DNA of 64,000 nt from Lota lota (GCA_026745465.1 JACYXH010000178.1:564608-628607); one strand, 5' to 3'. Numbered from the stretch's first letter, positions 1 to 48,310 are shown. Numbers and translations: made by a program. Notes: generated from the letters alone by a model not told the origin.

Positions 1-4
1 GTGT

Positions 5-38
<34 letters not shown>

Positions 39-331
39 AGACTGAGTGAGCCGGTGTAGAAAGTCTTCTGCGATTAGCCTTATCAGCCCACCCCAACAAT
101 TGCCCCCCCCCCCCCCACCTTTCCCCAACAATCACCACCACCATCCAGACACACACAGCACCGCCCCTGTCCTCAGAGCCTGCGAGGCGTCCATTAGACC
201 ATTTGGGCATTGTGATGCCATTGTTTCTGCGCCAGCGCGATGATTGATGACCATTGCCACAGGTTTTAGCCTCACTGGCGCTTTCAGATGCCCGTGTTGG
301 CATGTTGATGTGTGTGTGTGTGAGTGTGTGC

Positions 332-368
<37 letters not shown>

Positions 369-2624
369 TGTCAGTGAGTGTGTGTGCATAAAAGAAGTTC
401 ATGTTGAAAGGATGGTGGTGGTGGTGGTGGAATGAGATAAGCGTGTGTTTGTATGTGTGTGTGTGGGGGGGGGGGGGGGGGGGGTCCCCTTATCAAAGGA
501 AACCTATATAGGCCAGGAAAAATCCTTATGGCATGCAGATGTACAGTAGAGAGGGCAGCGGGGAGGACGGAGAGAATCAAGGTGTGCTGTTACCTAAAAA
601 AACCCGGAAGGTTTATTGACCCGATTTCTAAAAATAATTCTGTCTCCATAGCCTTACTGGAAAATGGAAAAACTATTTTATAGACATAAAATAAATATAT
701 GCCATTGCCATACCACAATACTGCATACAGTAACCTAAAACTATGTCATATGTCAACACTGTCTAATTTGCATGTCTTGCATGCTTATTCAGAATAAGCA
801 AGAGACAAAAAGGCACACACACACACACACACACACACATAAGCCTCTATCCTTAACCTGCCCTTGAAATCACAGACACAGAGAAATCCACTTTGGTGCG
901 GTTTAAAACTGTCTAGTCATCTCACAGCACACTAGATTAATCTCCAATCATAAAACTGCCATTCTTTACTACACATAGGTTCTATCCATCTTATTATATC
1001 AGATTGAATCCAATCAGGCATAGGTTAATGAATGAGAGTGTAGCCTACCATTGAGGAACAGAGAAAATGAAATAATCTGTGGCGTTAGGCACACTTGAGC
1101 ACTAATCCCCTAAATCACGGCATGAAGCTCTTAATAGAACCCCCTTGAACCCGTTAGATAACAAACTATTCTCAGTGGCTGCTTAACATACATACACACA
1201 TGTACAGTCAAGCACAACACAAACACTTTACCGTCATGTTGTTGTTATAATACTTCCATTGGCAGAGATATGTTATCTTGAGCTATATAGCTATAGATCC
1301 CTTCGAGGTCCGACACAGCTTTTTAAATTGTTCTCTAGCGAGATCATTCCTGGGTTCTGACACACTACTTAATATTATATGTAATGTTCCACCGCATAAA
1401 CTGATTTCCCATGTGGCGGAATGTTTGCAGTACATTGAGGCTCTATTGGCAATTATATCTATGTGATCGATGGGTTAATCCAATTTATATTTCTCATGGG
1501 ATTTGAAAGTATGTATTTTTTCCAAAAGTCATCACATTACCCATAAAATGTAAATGTCTTGCCATTAATAAATGGATTATGTGCAAAACAGAAAAGTTTA
1601 ACTCGACAGGAGGATTTTTACCCACATCTTCACCAGCCCTCATGCGTTTTAAAAGATAGATTGATTTGACTCTGACTCTGCTGAGCAGCTGATGATCCCT
1701 AATGGCCTTTCTGAGATAGTGACAAGTTTATCAAGTGTCGGAACCGAACATACTTATCTTTTAAAATGGTTTCCCGTGCAATTAAATGAAGAGCGTGGAT
1801 ATCGGAACTATGGTGGATGAAAAGCACGGCCTTGGTTTTGTGCCCCCAGCGATTTAGATGAGGAGGGATGTGCCGTAAGGGGGCCCATGGTGAAGGATAA
1901 TATTGAATTCCTTCGTATTGATCAGGAGGAATGGTTTTACAGCATTTGATTAGTTTGGCCCCATGGCTATTCCCACAGCTTGTAAGTCAGGCAGCTGTTG
2001 TTTAGCCCTGAAGAAGTGCACAGCTTGATCAAGTCACAACCAGAAATAAATATTAGGAACGTCATTATAAAAAAATGAAAAGAATGTCAAAAAGGTTTTA
2101 GGTGAAAATAGAATTTGATAACAATGATGTTGGAAATAATACAATTCTAAGAAAGAAAAAACTGAATAAAATGCCCTCATACAAAAGGGAGGAAATAAAT
2201 AATTATCTGGGATTCAAGAGAGGGAGGGGAATTGCTTTCTATGTAAACCAGCTGGCATTGGGAAACAACACTTTGAACCTTTCCATCTGTAAGGGTGTTC
2301 CATGGTAAACATTGTTTTTTCCTTCCCTCGCCAGAAGGAGAATGAGCCATTAAAGTCCCATGTGGACCCTCAGAATGACCCCTGTTATCTCCAGGAGATA
2401 CGGAGCATACTACGAGAAGCCAAGGAGAGGGCTACTTATCTGAAACAATAGATGTGCAAGAGCGCCACAGGCGTGCGGTAAAGAGGGAATCATTGCCCCC
2501 AATCTCCCAGGAGATCAAAACCCGGAGAATGGGATTGATGGCAAATTTGACAAAAGTTGGTGTGCAGTAATAGTCACATAGAGACGAAAAGAGAGAATTA
2601 AACTGAAGTTTAGATGTGAGTAAC

Positions 2625-2719
<95 letters not shown>

Positions 2720-2748
2720 ACACGGGGCTGGCGATCACCAACACGTAC
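1..2748. other. trhr2 last intron (partial) with simple repeats
   Basis: No exon could be recognised here. It contains a poly-G run (5-37), an interrupted TG array (309-378), GTG repeats (415-430), a second poly-G run (467-484), an AC array (812-839), and a GA array (2631-2718) beginning 30 nt into the intron as read from the trhr2 donor. Stretches 1660-2080 and 2330-2520 are non-repetitive and of balanced composition. The missing TM6-TM7 exon was searched for by eye on the minus strand and not seen. Confidence 0.6.
2631..2718. repeat. (GA)n microsatellite near the trhr2 donor
   Basis: Perfect GA array of about 88 bp; on the trhr2 sense strand it is CT and begins 31 nt inside the intron after exon 2887-2749. 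Confidence 0.97.
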
Positions 2749-5700
2749 CTGCTTCCTGGAGGACAATGCGCTTTTGGGCCGTTTCTCGCGGACGGCTTTC
2801 CCCACTTCGGCTCTCTCCCTGCAGCTACGGCGGAGCGTCGGGGCCCCGGTGCTGACGGTGCCCGTGTCTGATTGGTTCGGCAGGGGGCTGGAGGGACACC
2901 GTGTGAGGGGTCGTTAGGACAAACTGTGATTGCGATGGAAGACAATTGATTTTTTTTCAGTGACAGATGATTGGGCTACTCAGAACATGGATTGACTCGA
3001 CTGGCCCTTCCTTTCCGTGATCCTTTCTATAGAGCTTTTTTAGTGTGACAACACACGAGATGGTATACCGTTTTCTTAAGTGTCTCATTCCCTGCTAATA
3101 ACCACTTCTACCACAACAGACAACTTATAGCTACATGTTAAATGCAAATGAAGATCCTGGCATTATCTATGGCAGTGGTCCCCAAACTACGGCCCCCGGG
3201 CCGGTTACAGACCCCCACCACATTCTGGGTGGCCCCTGGAGCAATGGATGTCCTTTATTGAATTCGGCCCTCTGGTTTATTTAGTTTCACTTTCCGCCTT
3301 AAGGTGTATTTCACTAGACATTCCCAATTTTTACCTCTGCTGGCTACCGTATTTAGACGGTTTAATCACCATAGCAACCGTTCGTGCCGCCGCAGTCTTG
3401 CGCCTCAATAATATTGTCACAGGTAGTTAAATGTTTTTTGCGGAAATGTCAAAGATGAATCGTAAACGAAACATTTATCATGAGTGCCGAACAATGGACT
3501 GATAATTATTGTTTTGTTCAATGCCAGGACAAGGCAATTTGTCTGATATGCCAAGAATCGGTAGCGGTTTTCAAGGATTACAATTTGCGAGGAGTAGATG
3601 GGACTCATTTCGAGGTTTCCGAAGAGCTTGCAGCACTACAAAGCCTCAAAGACACAACGACTGGCAGGGACATTTTTGACAAGGTTTGTCAAACCATTGG
3701 AGACTTGGGACTTGACTGGGCAGAGGTAGCGAGCGTAACAACAGACGGAGCACCGAGCATGGTTGGCTCTACAAGGGGGCTAATCAGCACCATTAACAGG
3801 GAGCAGGATGAGCATAGGACATGCACGGCCATTGCAAATCGATTGCCTTATCCACCAGCAGGCGATGTGCTGCAATGTGGCTAAGTGGGAAACTGCTATG
3901 AAAGTCCTGGTGCCATGTGTGAACTTTATCCGGGCGAACGGACTCAAACATAGGCAGGTCCAAGAATTTCTCTCGGAGCTAGATGTACTGTAAATCCGAT
4001 GGCTAAGTCGCAGGAGAGTTTTGCAGGAGCTTCCATCAGCTGCTTCCCGAGGTCGACGAGTTTCTTCAGTCAAAGGGCAAAACCGTCATGGAGCTGACAG
4101 ACCCAGAGTGGAAATGGCACCTTGCCTTTCTAACTGACATGACAGAATGTCTCAATGGTCTCAATCTGCAGCTACAACGCAAGGGGGAAACTTTTCTGTG
4201 ACATGTACTCCCATATTAAGGCATTCCAGGTGAAACTAGAGCTGCTTCTGCGGCAGGTGAGAGAGGGAAACTTTACTCATCTTGCTACAACGCAAAATGT
4301 AGCCACTAATGACCCACGGGCGCCGTTCCCTGTCACAAAGTGCGTGGAGGCACTGGAAATGTTGAAGACAGAGTTTGAGGTGAGATTCCGTGAGCTACAT
4401 CTCAACGCGAAAGACATTCGTCTATTTCAGAACCCATTTGCTGCGGACATCTATGAGGCCCCGCCATCTCTTCAGCTCAAATTGGCCGACGTACAAAACG
4501 GTGATGCACCGAGAGATGCATTCGAGTCAGGCAGTTTGATTGGCTTTTATGCTGCTCTACCCAACGACACTTATCCGAACATTAAAAGGCACGGTATCAA
4601 GATGTGCACAATCTTCGGCAGCACTTATATATGCGAGCAAACTATCTCAAGGATGAAGCTTCTGAAAAGCCAGACGAGATCAAGACTCAGTGATGAACAT
4701 GTAGAGCATTCACAATTTGCACCATTCACTGAGATTGGCTGTGACCAGAATGGAGCCTGACATCTACCTACTCGTTAGAAAGATGCAAGCCCACAGTTCA
4801 CACTAAGAAACATGGAGAGGCAAGCTCTTTGTTTGTTTCTTGAATTGTCATATGTGATAAAATGTCACCTATTTTAGTGATAATATTCAGAGAAATACCT
4901 TGTCTAGGCCTAGTTATAAACCTAATTATAGTAGGATACAGGATATATGTATATTCATACATGCCAGCTTTTCCAGTTTTGCAGATTAGCAACTCTTTTC
5001 CTAATTTAAATGTAAAATATGTGCTGTTCAATATGTGCATTTGGCTTTTCCCTACTTTTTCAGAATGTTCCTCACTATCAATCCTTATGTATTACACTAC
5101 TTCCACTAAAAGGGTTGAATAAAATGATGACAATGGTTGGAATGCTTTTTATTTTTAATTATAGTTACCTCACTATTGTTTTATATACAACTTTGACAAT
5201 GTGCCATGGCAATGTAAAATAAACGGATCAAAAAATGGTATATGAACAGATTGAAATATATCATTAGATGAAATGGGTTAATATCCTTGTAGACCTGTTG
5301 TTGTCAACAGTACTATTTACTGTTACTGACATACTCCAGCCCTCCCAAAGAGCCAGGCAGAGTGATCTGGCCCTCCTAAGAAAAGGTTTGGGGAACCCTG
5401 ATCTATGGGGTAAAGGGTGTAGCGGGGCTGCATATTACAGAAGTGCATTCATGGGAAAACCACATGGAACGGCTGAATATTTAATATATTTAAAGGTTTT
5501 AAAGCAATATGTACAGGGGAATTTGATTGAATCCTATTATGGAAACTCATAATTAAATTAAAAAATAACATAATTAAGCTGTCAATTCAGTTTTCGATTG
5601 ACTGATTCAATTTCTCTATTAATTGCAGACAATGAATGCATTAGCAATGTTACAAATTTGGCTGAAGTTTCCTATCTTTAAGGCATAACAAAAAATGAAC

Positions 5701-7457
5701 GCTGTAACAAATATCATTGGGTTGGCCATAGAGTGAGTGCATGGCCTCATACCTGAGATATAGTATCCGTGCTATCAGACCATACAGCACGATGGCCAAG
5801 AGAAGTGGCACCACGTAGAAAATGGCAAAGTCAATGAGGTAGATGGGCAGGTATAGCTCCCGCTTCACCTTGTAGCCACACTGAACATGTCCACTCTGGA
5901 CCACCTGCAATTCATGCAAAGTGTTGGGGGAGGAGGGGGAATATGGGACATATGATGTACACGTCATGAAGGAGCAGGTAGGGGTTATACATCTTACTCA
6001 AGAATGCCTACAGTTAGGCTGTGGACACTGGAGATCGAACCCAGTACCTTACGGCTGGGAGTCGAACACTCCTAGGCACTACATCATCCTAACCCCATTT
6101 AGTCGTTTCTTGACAGAGAGTAATGCATTTAATCTTAAATAGGAAAAATAATTAGATCTTGTTCATTGTGCGACAGCTGCTCCGAAACTGAAATACAATT
6201 GAGATGGAAGTTTCCCGAACCTTGATGTCGACCAGGAAGAACCACAGCATGCAGTAGATGCAGGTGAAGATCCAAACCCCGGCAATGATCCGCTTGGCCC
6301 GGGAGACTGTGCACACCGTCTTGGCCCGCATCGGATGACAGATAGCGATGTACCTGCACATTGGAGCGGTTGGGAATTACTGAACTTTAAAAAGTGCAAT
6401 GTTGCCTCTGCTCGGATGGCATTCTACTTGGACATTTTTGCTTATTGAGTAATTTAAACTTTTGAAACACAGCACACACTAATAAATGAACATTTAAGTG
6501 GTACACACCAGCCCCATCTAGCAGGCCTAAACACATTGATGGCAATACAAATCCCCCTGCTTTTTTGACCAGCATAGTAACAACATTGTTATTGCTACAG
6601 TGTACATTTTGTAGTGACAAGGACAGCATGTGCTCATCCGTACACATGCTGTCTTGATCCACAAGACACCAATTGTGCATTTGATAGTCTGTGTATTTGA
6701 GTTGTTGTGCACCACACAGCTAGAGCACAGCTGCAGCACCTGCTTTTCTGGCCTCAGTTGTGTAGCCAAGGCATTTACATATAGTTCGTACTGATTGGAA
6801 TGACTACATACAACACATCTTCATTCAAATTGTGAGTAGTTTATACGATTATACAGGACGAAGAGAAGTGTGAGTGTTTTATGTAAGAGTGTATTATTGA
6901 GGACACATTTCACTTGCAGTTTGCAATCGTGGCGACACACACATACATGCACAGTTACAAAGTGCAAGTGAAAAGCAAAATTGAGAGCAGCCTCCCCCTA
7001 AACTACACTACATTCATGCAATCCTGTCGTCTTGACTCAAGTGGCCAGCCCCACTTACTCCCTCACTCCCTCACCTCTCCACCGTGAACGCCGTGATGGA
7101 GCAGGAGGAGACGTTGATTCCCAGGTACTGGAGGTAGGTGATGCCCAGACACCCGGAGTGCCCAAACACCCACGTGCCCGACAGGCTCTCGGCCACGTTG
7201 GGCAGCCCTGCCGCCACCAGCACCGTGAGGTCCGCGATCGCCAGGCTCACCAGGTAGCAGTTGGTGGGCGTCCTCATGTGGCGCGTGGTGAGGACCACCA
7301 GGACCACCATGACGTTACCCACGATGCCCATGGTGCACACAAGCAGCACGAGAAACACCGACACCGTCTTGAACTCCAGCGATTCGGCAACTGCCGAGGT
7401 CAGGCCCAGCGAAACGTTGGTCGGAGCGTCGATCCGCGCGCTGCTGTTGGCCGCCAT
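2749..7457 (-). CDS. trhr2: Thyrotropin-releasing hormone receptor, TRHR2 type (partial, 3' exon outside window)
   Basis: Class A G-protein-coupled receptor for the tripeptide TRH at the plasma membrane, a family known to couple to Gq. Exons read on the minus strand: 7457-7075, 6353-6221, 5904-5753 and 2887-2749, all with GT/AG ends and matching phases; they give 269 codons. The N-terminus has NSS and NVS glycosylation sequons. TM1 contains [17 protein letters not shown]2 [14 protein letters not shown]3 ends TAFTVER and the exon join completes ERYIAICHP (DRY-like motif). TM4 has [14 protein letters not shown]2 the CGYKV cysteine, TM5 [17 protein letters not shown], then ILYL-SPLPNQ across the third join. 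The last exon seen ends ALSSRKQ, where TRHR genes have a known intron at the start of TM6. TM6, TM7 and the tail were not found at 1-2748, so they probably lie left of the window. Assignment to TRHR2 rather than TRHR1 rests on remembered rodent TRHR2 ([25 protein letters not shown]) and on zc3h18 as neighbour. Confidence 0.9.
3173..5400 (+). mobile_element. hAT-superfamily DNA transposon, degraded autonomous copy
   Basis: The element is bounded by an 8-bp target duplication, ATCTATGG, at 3165-3172 and 5401-5408. Its ends are imperfect inverted repeats: CAGTGGTCCCCAAACT at the left and AGGTTTGGGGAACCCTG at the right. Inside, reading frames at 3480-3884 ([12 protein letters not shown]...) and 4155-4760 ([17 protein letters not shown] at the end) resemble hAT transposases of the Charlie/GTF2IRD2-ZBED5-like group; the C-terminal part looks like the hAT dimerisation region. 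The coding region is broken into frames and seems to have lost the segment following [12 protein letters not shown], so it is not functional. It sits in the trhr2 intron 5752-2888, opposite to the gene. It is 2228 bp, shorter than intact family members. Confidence 0.88.
3480..4760 (+). pseudogene. Broken hAT transposase
   Basis: The first open part (3480-3884) carries a [15 protein letters not shown] segment that resembles the zinc-finger N-terminus of SCAND3/GTF2IRD2-like transposases. It is followed directly by [17 protein letters not shown] and [15 protein letters not shown], typical of the RNase-H-like core around an acidic residue. The part normally lying between these is missing. The second open part (4155-4760) carries a C-terminal segment with [15 protein letters not shown]. 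The two parts are in different frames with stops between, so no full protein can be made. Confidence 0.75.
5960..6095 (-). repeat. Dispersed fish repeat fragment
   Basis: This stretch (with phrases like CTCAAGAATGCCTACAG and GATCGAACCCAGTACCTTAC) shares sequence with 56003-56180, which has CTCAAGGATGCCTACAG and TCCAAAGCGACTTACAGTGA. I recognise it as a common short interspersed sequence of teleosts, class not assigned. It lies in the trhr2 intron between exons 5904-5753 and 6353-6221. Strand is arbitrary. Confidence 0.5.
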
Positions 7458-8295
7458 GTGTGATGCCAGGGCCTGGACGTGGATGTTTTATTTGCGTCTT
7501 CAGGTGCAAACCATCCAAGGCTTCAATTGATTAGGCTAATTTTGTGGAGGTTTGTTAATTGTGGAGTGTTTGCTGTGTCTTAAATGTCACCCTGTTTTAC
7601 TGTTAAATGCAAATGTATTCCAATCAAGGGTGACATGTTATTTGCCTGAGTGGAATTACATCTCATTTCAATCAGAGATCACAGAGCACTTGCTTTTTGC
7701 GGTTTATACAAAATGCATACAATTGCCACATCTCGGCATTGAACAGAGATAGGCTAAAATAAATATGTTAATGTTTGTTCAAATGGGTAAAACTCTTAAA
7801 GCTTCATCATTTGTTTTATTGTTTTAAAATGCACCGTTTAGCACCTTGGGATTGTCCCAGACAATGAAATGTGCTATGTAAAAAATGTGTTATTATAATT
7901 ATAATTATAAAGCAGTATCAGTCACAGGGTAGAGTCTTGTTAAATGCATTCCTCCATTTCCTAATCAAGCTCTCTGTCAATAAGTACACCTCAGTTCTTC
8001 CATCAATTGACCAGCCTCTTGGCCTCTTGTAGCAGGGAGACTTTCAGCTTTCATTTTGACTCAACATTAATGGCAGACCAGCATTGACGGTAAATATACT
8101 GGCGGTCCATTCCTTGGACATCCTACACATTATCAGTTTAAATGTGATCCACCTGAAGAGAGAAGATACACTGTAGAAATCTACAGAAAGAAAGGGACTT
8201 CTACAGCCTGTATGGTGGATGGAAGCAACTGCCACACAAAACACACATTCATTCATTCATTCATGCACTTGCTTACTCACCTCTCTCTCTTTCTT

Positions 8296-8371
<76 letters not shown>

Positions 8372-10380
8372 TGTGTATGGTTCTTGCCTGAAGGTGGTGT
8401 TTTGTGACTCCTCTTTGGGTAATGAAAGCATGTGTGCAGTCAGCTGAATCGTGCTCTCCTAAGGAAGGCACAGTGATAACAGAAACTTGGTGGTAGTCTC
8501 TGTTCATATGCCAGGTTATGGAATGTTGTGTTCTGGCATTACTTTGGCTCTATTCCATTAGGTAAATTGCATCCTATGCTGCAACTGGAATAACTAATTC
8601 CAATATATATTATGATACAATACCCAGAAATCCTAAAGCACATCATGACAACATCTGAATATATTTTTAATTGTGAAAATTACACTATGTAAATAATGAT
8701 CTGAAGTGAGCACTTTTAGTCTTACATTTAACTGTATTATAGCTGACACTTTGCCTGTGATGCTTTAGCACTGCTGCAACAATCCAATAGACAATACTTA
8801 AACTGTGTTTTACCCCTGCCTGTTTCTCCAAAATGTCTGTAACTCCCATTCTACTAAAGGAGAAATGAACAGGCATGTGTTCATGCTGTTAAAGTGGTCA
8901 GGCGCTGGATGCCTTTTCTGTCCATGTGCTAGGCAGCATTTAGATAGAATACATTAGACCCACTCTCTCTGGGTCTGCCTCTGATCAAATTGAGATGGAC
9001 ACAAAATGAAAAAGTAATTTAGCGCAGACACCCCATGGTAGAGCTCTCACCACACCCACTATTACTAAGATAGGCCAGCTGCAAAAGCAACCACCGTGGC
9101 AGACCCAGTAGGACTGCCCATTGACCATTTTGATACCCATCAGCAGTGCTGCTGGACTATGTAAGTATTATCTGGATATACTATTATAATCCCTTGCTGG
9201 GAATTCAGTTGCACGATGACAACAATAATAACAATAACCATAACAATAACAATACCTAAAAGTAACAATTATAATAAAAATTATTATTATTATCATCTCA
9301 TCATGTGTGTTATAATAATGAATAGCATTACATACACATATAGCCTACCTACACGTTTAACATTTCTTTAATATGTATTAACATGGTAACCTATCTCGAA
9401 TTCTGTCCCACATCATTATTTTATGATTCAAGAAAGTCAAATCAGTTAGGTTCGCTTATGATAAACCACGACGTGTTGATTGTAACTTCCCCAGTCCCCG
9501 TGAAATTTCATGTCTGGATTCCAATAAGCACTTCAAATATGTCAGTATCTGTGTGTATACGTGTGACTCGAATTCGAGTAAGGCATTGATTTAAGTAATG
9601 TGACAATAACGCAACCGTATGACAACCAGAAAGGAGAAAATAGCAAGTCTGGTGGGATTAACAACTTTGTGGGGTTAATTACTTTGTATACGCTAATTAC
9701 AATGTTTCTGTATATTATATATTTTGCGTCAATTATTAATTCTCAGTTCTTTACATACACGAATTATATGTTATTAAACAGGCAAACAAGAGCCGTTTAA
9801 TTGCGATTTGATAGTTGTGACATCCAGTTATTCTATATAGAAAACAATGTCGCCTACCTTCTATCCCGAATCCTGGTAGTTGCGCAGCAAATACATTTAT
9901 TAAATTATATACTGTACTTAGAAATCCCAGCCATTCAACCATGTCAATTCACTTTATATAAAAAGTCAATTTCAATACATTAAAATGGTAAAAAAAAAAG
10001 AAGTATATATATATAAAGAAGGCATGTTCACTAGACAACACTCATATTACTACTGCGCTTTATTTCCACAGTGCGTGTGTGCCATCGACGGCTTTGCGCT
10101 GCCGTCGATGGCAGCAGAGGGTTATGGCTCCCTCTTGCGTTAAAATGATTTATATCTTTAATACATGTCATTTGAACTAAAGCATTTTGAAGTGGGCTTT
10201 CTAGTTGAGGATTTATACAAACAACATATGGCGTTGTGCTGTGCTTCAAATGTCATACCATCGACAAAGGGATGTTTTACTTGCCCCGCGTCGTTTTCTT
10301 TAGGCCACAGCAAGAATACAACACAAAATGATTCCAACATTGCCCGCTTGTCTTTTTTCTACGCCGCGGCTTTTTTCCCA
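7458..10380. other. Intergenic region between divergent trhr2 and zc3h18
   Basis: No gene was recognised. Near 7840-7910 is a sequence (GCACCTTGGGATTGTCCCAG, then GTGCTATGTAAA and a TTAT-rich tail) resembling the 3' tail of fish SINE/LINE repeats. Other contents are a CATT run (about 8248-8270), a GT array (8299-8363), AAC/AAT-rich sequence (9207-9290), and a perfect hairpin at 10080-10113. Confidence 0.55.
8299..8363. repeat. (GT)n microsatellite
   Basis: Perfect GT dinucleotide array of about 65 bp between trhr2 and zc3h18; directly visible. Confidence 0.97.
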
Positions 10381-10389
10381 ACTGTCGCG

Positions 10390-10445
10390 TTTTGATGACG
10401 TCAATGTAATGGCCGCTGTCGCTGTGTGGTGTAGGGCTTATTCTT
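10390..10445 (+). promoter_or_regulatory. Probable zc3h18 core promoter with CRE
   Basis: A perfect palindromic cAMP-response element, TGACGTCA, lies at 10396-10403, followed 5 nt later by ATGGCCGC, which resembles a YY1 site. CpG density rises here compared with flanks. The first coding exon of zc3h18 begins with an acceptor at 11126, so an untranslated first exon is expected upstream; a donor such as ACAAG/GTGAAC near 10565 would fit. Exact start site not determinable. Confidence 0.5.
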
Positions 10446-11140
10446 TTCTCAAACACAGCGGATAAAATAACCAGAAATTATTATTGTATTGCGTCAAAGC
10501 GATTTAATAGAATCGGGGTAGGTCATTACGCAGCAAACCTGTCTTCAACGAGGTCCAGGTTGACAAGGTGAACAGGATTGTTTTGATCTAAGCTACCACT
10601 AGCAGAATAGCAAAGCTGCTTGCCGTTAAGGGAGGTTGCATTGTTAATAGAAAGAAGCATGCATGCTCCATGTCAGATTAGTGAAATCCAAGCGCGCACT
10701 GTACTATTTATTTTACTACATTGGTGAAGTAGGGTCAGTCGCTTTGTCTAATAATATACCTATCATCAATGGGAAGTATGGTTTGACGTTGACAAGTTTT
10801 GGGCCTTGTTGCTAGCTAGCCCGATCCAAGTAGCAGTAATGTCAGCAACTGTAGTTTAAAGTGTAACTGTAACCATTGGAAATCATAGCTGTGCAGTTCG
10901 TTATATACACAAATATTAAATATATATTTGGCATATTTCCTTAGTGTTTACTTTTAATCGATATTCAGCGATGGCTAGCTTTTATATCAGCATCCAGGCA
11001 ATATCCATGCATTCTGAGTCTTTTATGATTTAAAGTATTCTGTAAGTGTCACAGCTTCATCCTTTCTAGTCCAGCCTTTTATGTTCCTAAACCTTGCTTC
11101 TCTGTATTTTTGTTTGTTTACTCAAGTGGAACAATCTTTG

Positions 11141-46209
<35,069 letters not shown>

Positions 46210-46420
46210 CCCACCCTGAGCCCAGCTTGGCAACAAAGATGCCTGCCGGCTCGCCTGCCTGCCGTTACGGACTAGTGGCCAAGGCGACGTTGTGGTCCAC
46301 GGGATTGGGAGAATTTTCCCCGGGAATCCCACACATTTCCTCCTGACCCCACTCTGCCCTTAATGCCCTTTGATGTGGAGCGTCTCACTGGATATCTGTG
46401 TAAAATAAAAACAAATATTC
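46210..46420 (+). other. zc3h18: zc3h18 3' UTR with poly(A) signal
   Basis: AATAAA lies at 46404-46409, about 195 nt after the stop. A second AATAAA at 47377-47382 and a Pumilio-type TGTACATA at 47005-47012 leave room for a longer alternative 3' UTR. Confidence 0.7.
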
Positions 46421-48300
46421 TCATCCCACAACATATGTATGCCACTGTTTAAATGGCCAACAAACACTAACATGGCCACCATAAAAACATGATTGTAGAC
46501 AGACATGGGATTTTGTTCCGTCAATTTGCATACAGCCAACTTGCTCTGCCATTTAACGTCATTGAATGTCCACGTTCGTTTACTTGCTGTTGTGAAGGGG
46601 TTGCAGGTTGGGACTTAATGGATTGTCCTATGTTGATTTTACAGAACCGAAACAAAATGGTGGATAAGTTCTGTCTACTTGCTGGTCAGTTGAGTAAAAA
46701 AAAATAATACAGGAATTAAGGACCTTTCTAATGTTTGCGTGTTTTGACAAATAAGGTAAATTTATAAATACTGAATCTCGTTATTGCTTCTCTCCCCCTT
46801 TCTACGCTCAGCACAGTTTTTACTGGGTAGTCTTATTATATTATTTTATTTCTCTTTACCATACTGCCACCCCCCTATCGCTGCCCCTTTTAAATTTGTG
46901 TATGAGGTGAATCTACGGTTTCAGTGAGTTCCATTAGAGTTTAACTGTCAGACTTGACATGGCTACACAAAAGGTTTCTTAATTTTCTTGTCCTTTGTTT
47001 ATTTTGTACATACACCCAAATAGGTTTTCTATTTGGAGCCCCATCTAATTTTGTTAATGGCTGACACCTTGTGCCACTGACTTGCCTCTTCAACTCCACT
47101 TGCTGTCTGTGGGGGCATTTAGATCCAAACCACAATACTGTCGCGTTACCTGATTCTCAAGTAGGTCATTATTATGGAAAAAAAAATTGTGACGTGAAGT
47201 CTTGCTTCTTTTGGCTTTTTCTTTGTTTAAATCTAATTTTTGTTATTCTTCTAGGCTATTTTTAAGTGATACAGAATTTATTTGTTCCATTTTTAGTTAG
47301 CACACAATAAGAGATGTAACGGCGACATGAGGAGATGAGCTACCCGCATCTTTCATGTGCGACAAAAAGGATTCTAAATAAACTATTTTGATAAAGAGAA
47401 TGCATCGTTTGCTTTGTTGTAACTGTTTATTTGAAATAACCTTAATGGTCACTCCCATGTTTTACTGACTGGTTTATGCTAAAGTTGGCATGTAAGAACA
47501 AATTCCTAAATAGGAAATATGTTGTGGAGCAAGGCTATTACCATTTCATGTTTGCCTATTTGGTGCTGCATTTGGAGTCAACACATTCGTTCCATGTTTT
47601 ACATATAATGAAAGGTAATATTTTCACTTCGATTTCCACTTGTCATAGCAATGTTCACCATTCTATAAAAGTTATGAATGAAATATAAGCTTGGCACACA
47701 CCTTGAATGTGCCACTGAGCCCTTTTTAACCATTTAAAATGACACAGATTAAGAAAGTTTAGAAATCTGATAAATGATCCTAAAACCCAGGCTTAACCCT
47801 GGGTTTTCATTGCCCAAACAATAAGTTATGAAGATAAACGCAATAAAATAAAAATGATGGGCCTACATAACGATGGCTGGGCATATCGTTTGTATGTAGA
47901 AAGAAACAAGCTCGGCGCTGCTGCAATAACCATTGCTGCACCTTTGCCGACGCACTTGGAACCCTTCCTGGGGATAAGATAGATTTTCTAAACAAATTGT
48001 AGCCGCATGACAAACAATCAATAGAAAAAAAATATGACTAATGCAGTTATACACCAAGGGTGCTGCTGATCAAGTTTCTTGGTGGCCTGTAACTTGATGT
48101 CTAATAAGTGAACAAAGAAACAGTGAAAGCCACGTGACGTCATCGTGGAGCAAGAAACCCCGAGCAGTGATGCAATGTTATGAAGTCAAATCCGTGACGG
48201 AGTGGGATAGCGTTGACACCTACATCTTCATTTGGGAAGAGGAAGTAACCTGTTGAATATTACTATTTATATTTCCTCATGCCGGTTTTTCCCTGCCCTG
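46421..48300. other. Intergenic region zc3h18 to il17c
   Basis: AT-rich; part may belong to a long zc3h18 3' UTR (AATAAA at 47377). No gene or complete mobile element was recognised. Confidence 0.5.
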
Positions 48301-48310
48301 CCTATATAAA
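48131..48310 (+). promoter_or_regulatory. il17c: il17c promoter: E-box/CRE and TATA box
   Basis: CACGTG (48131-48136) overlaps TGACGTCA (48135-48142), a combined E-box/CRE. A TATATAAA TATA box lies near 48303, about 70 nt before the start codon, which places transcription start around 48330. Confidence 0.65.

Noticed and set aside
2610-2945. Minus-strand 111-aa frame over the trhr2 exon
   Set aside because: Wrong frame; the receptor frame reads [10 protein letters not shown] to SSRKQ with an acceptor at 2888 and a donor at 2748.
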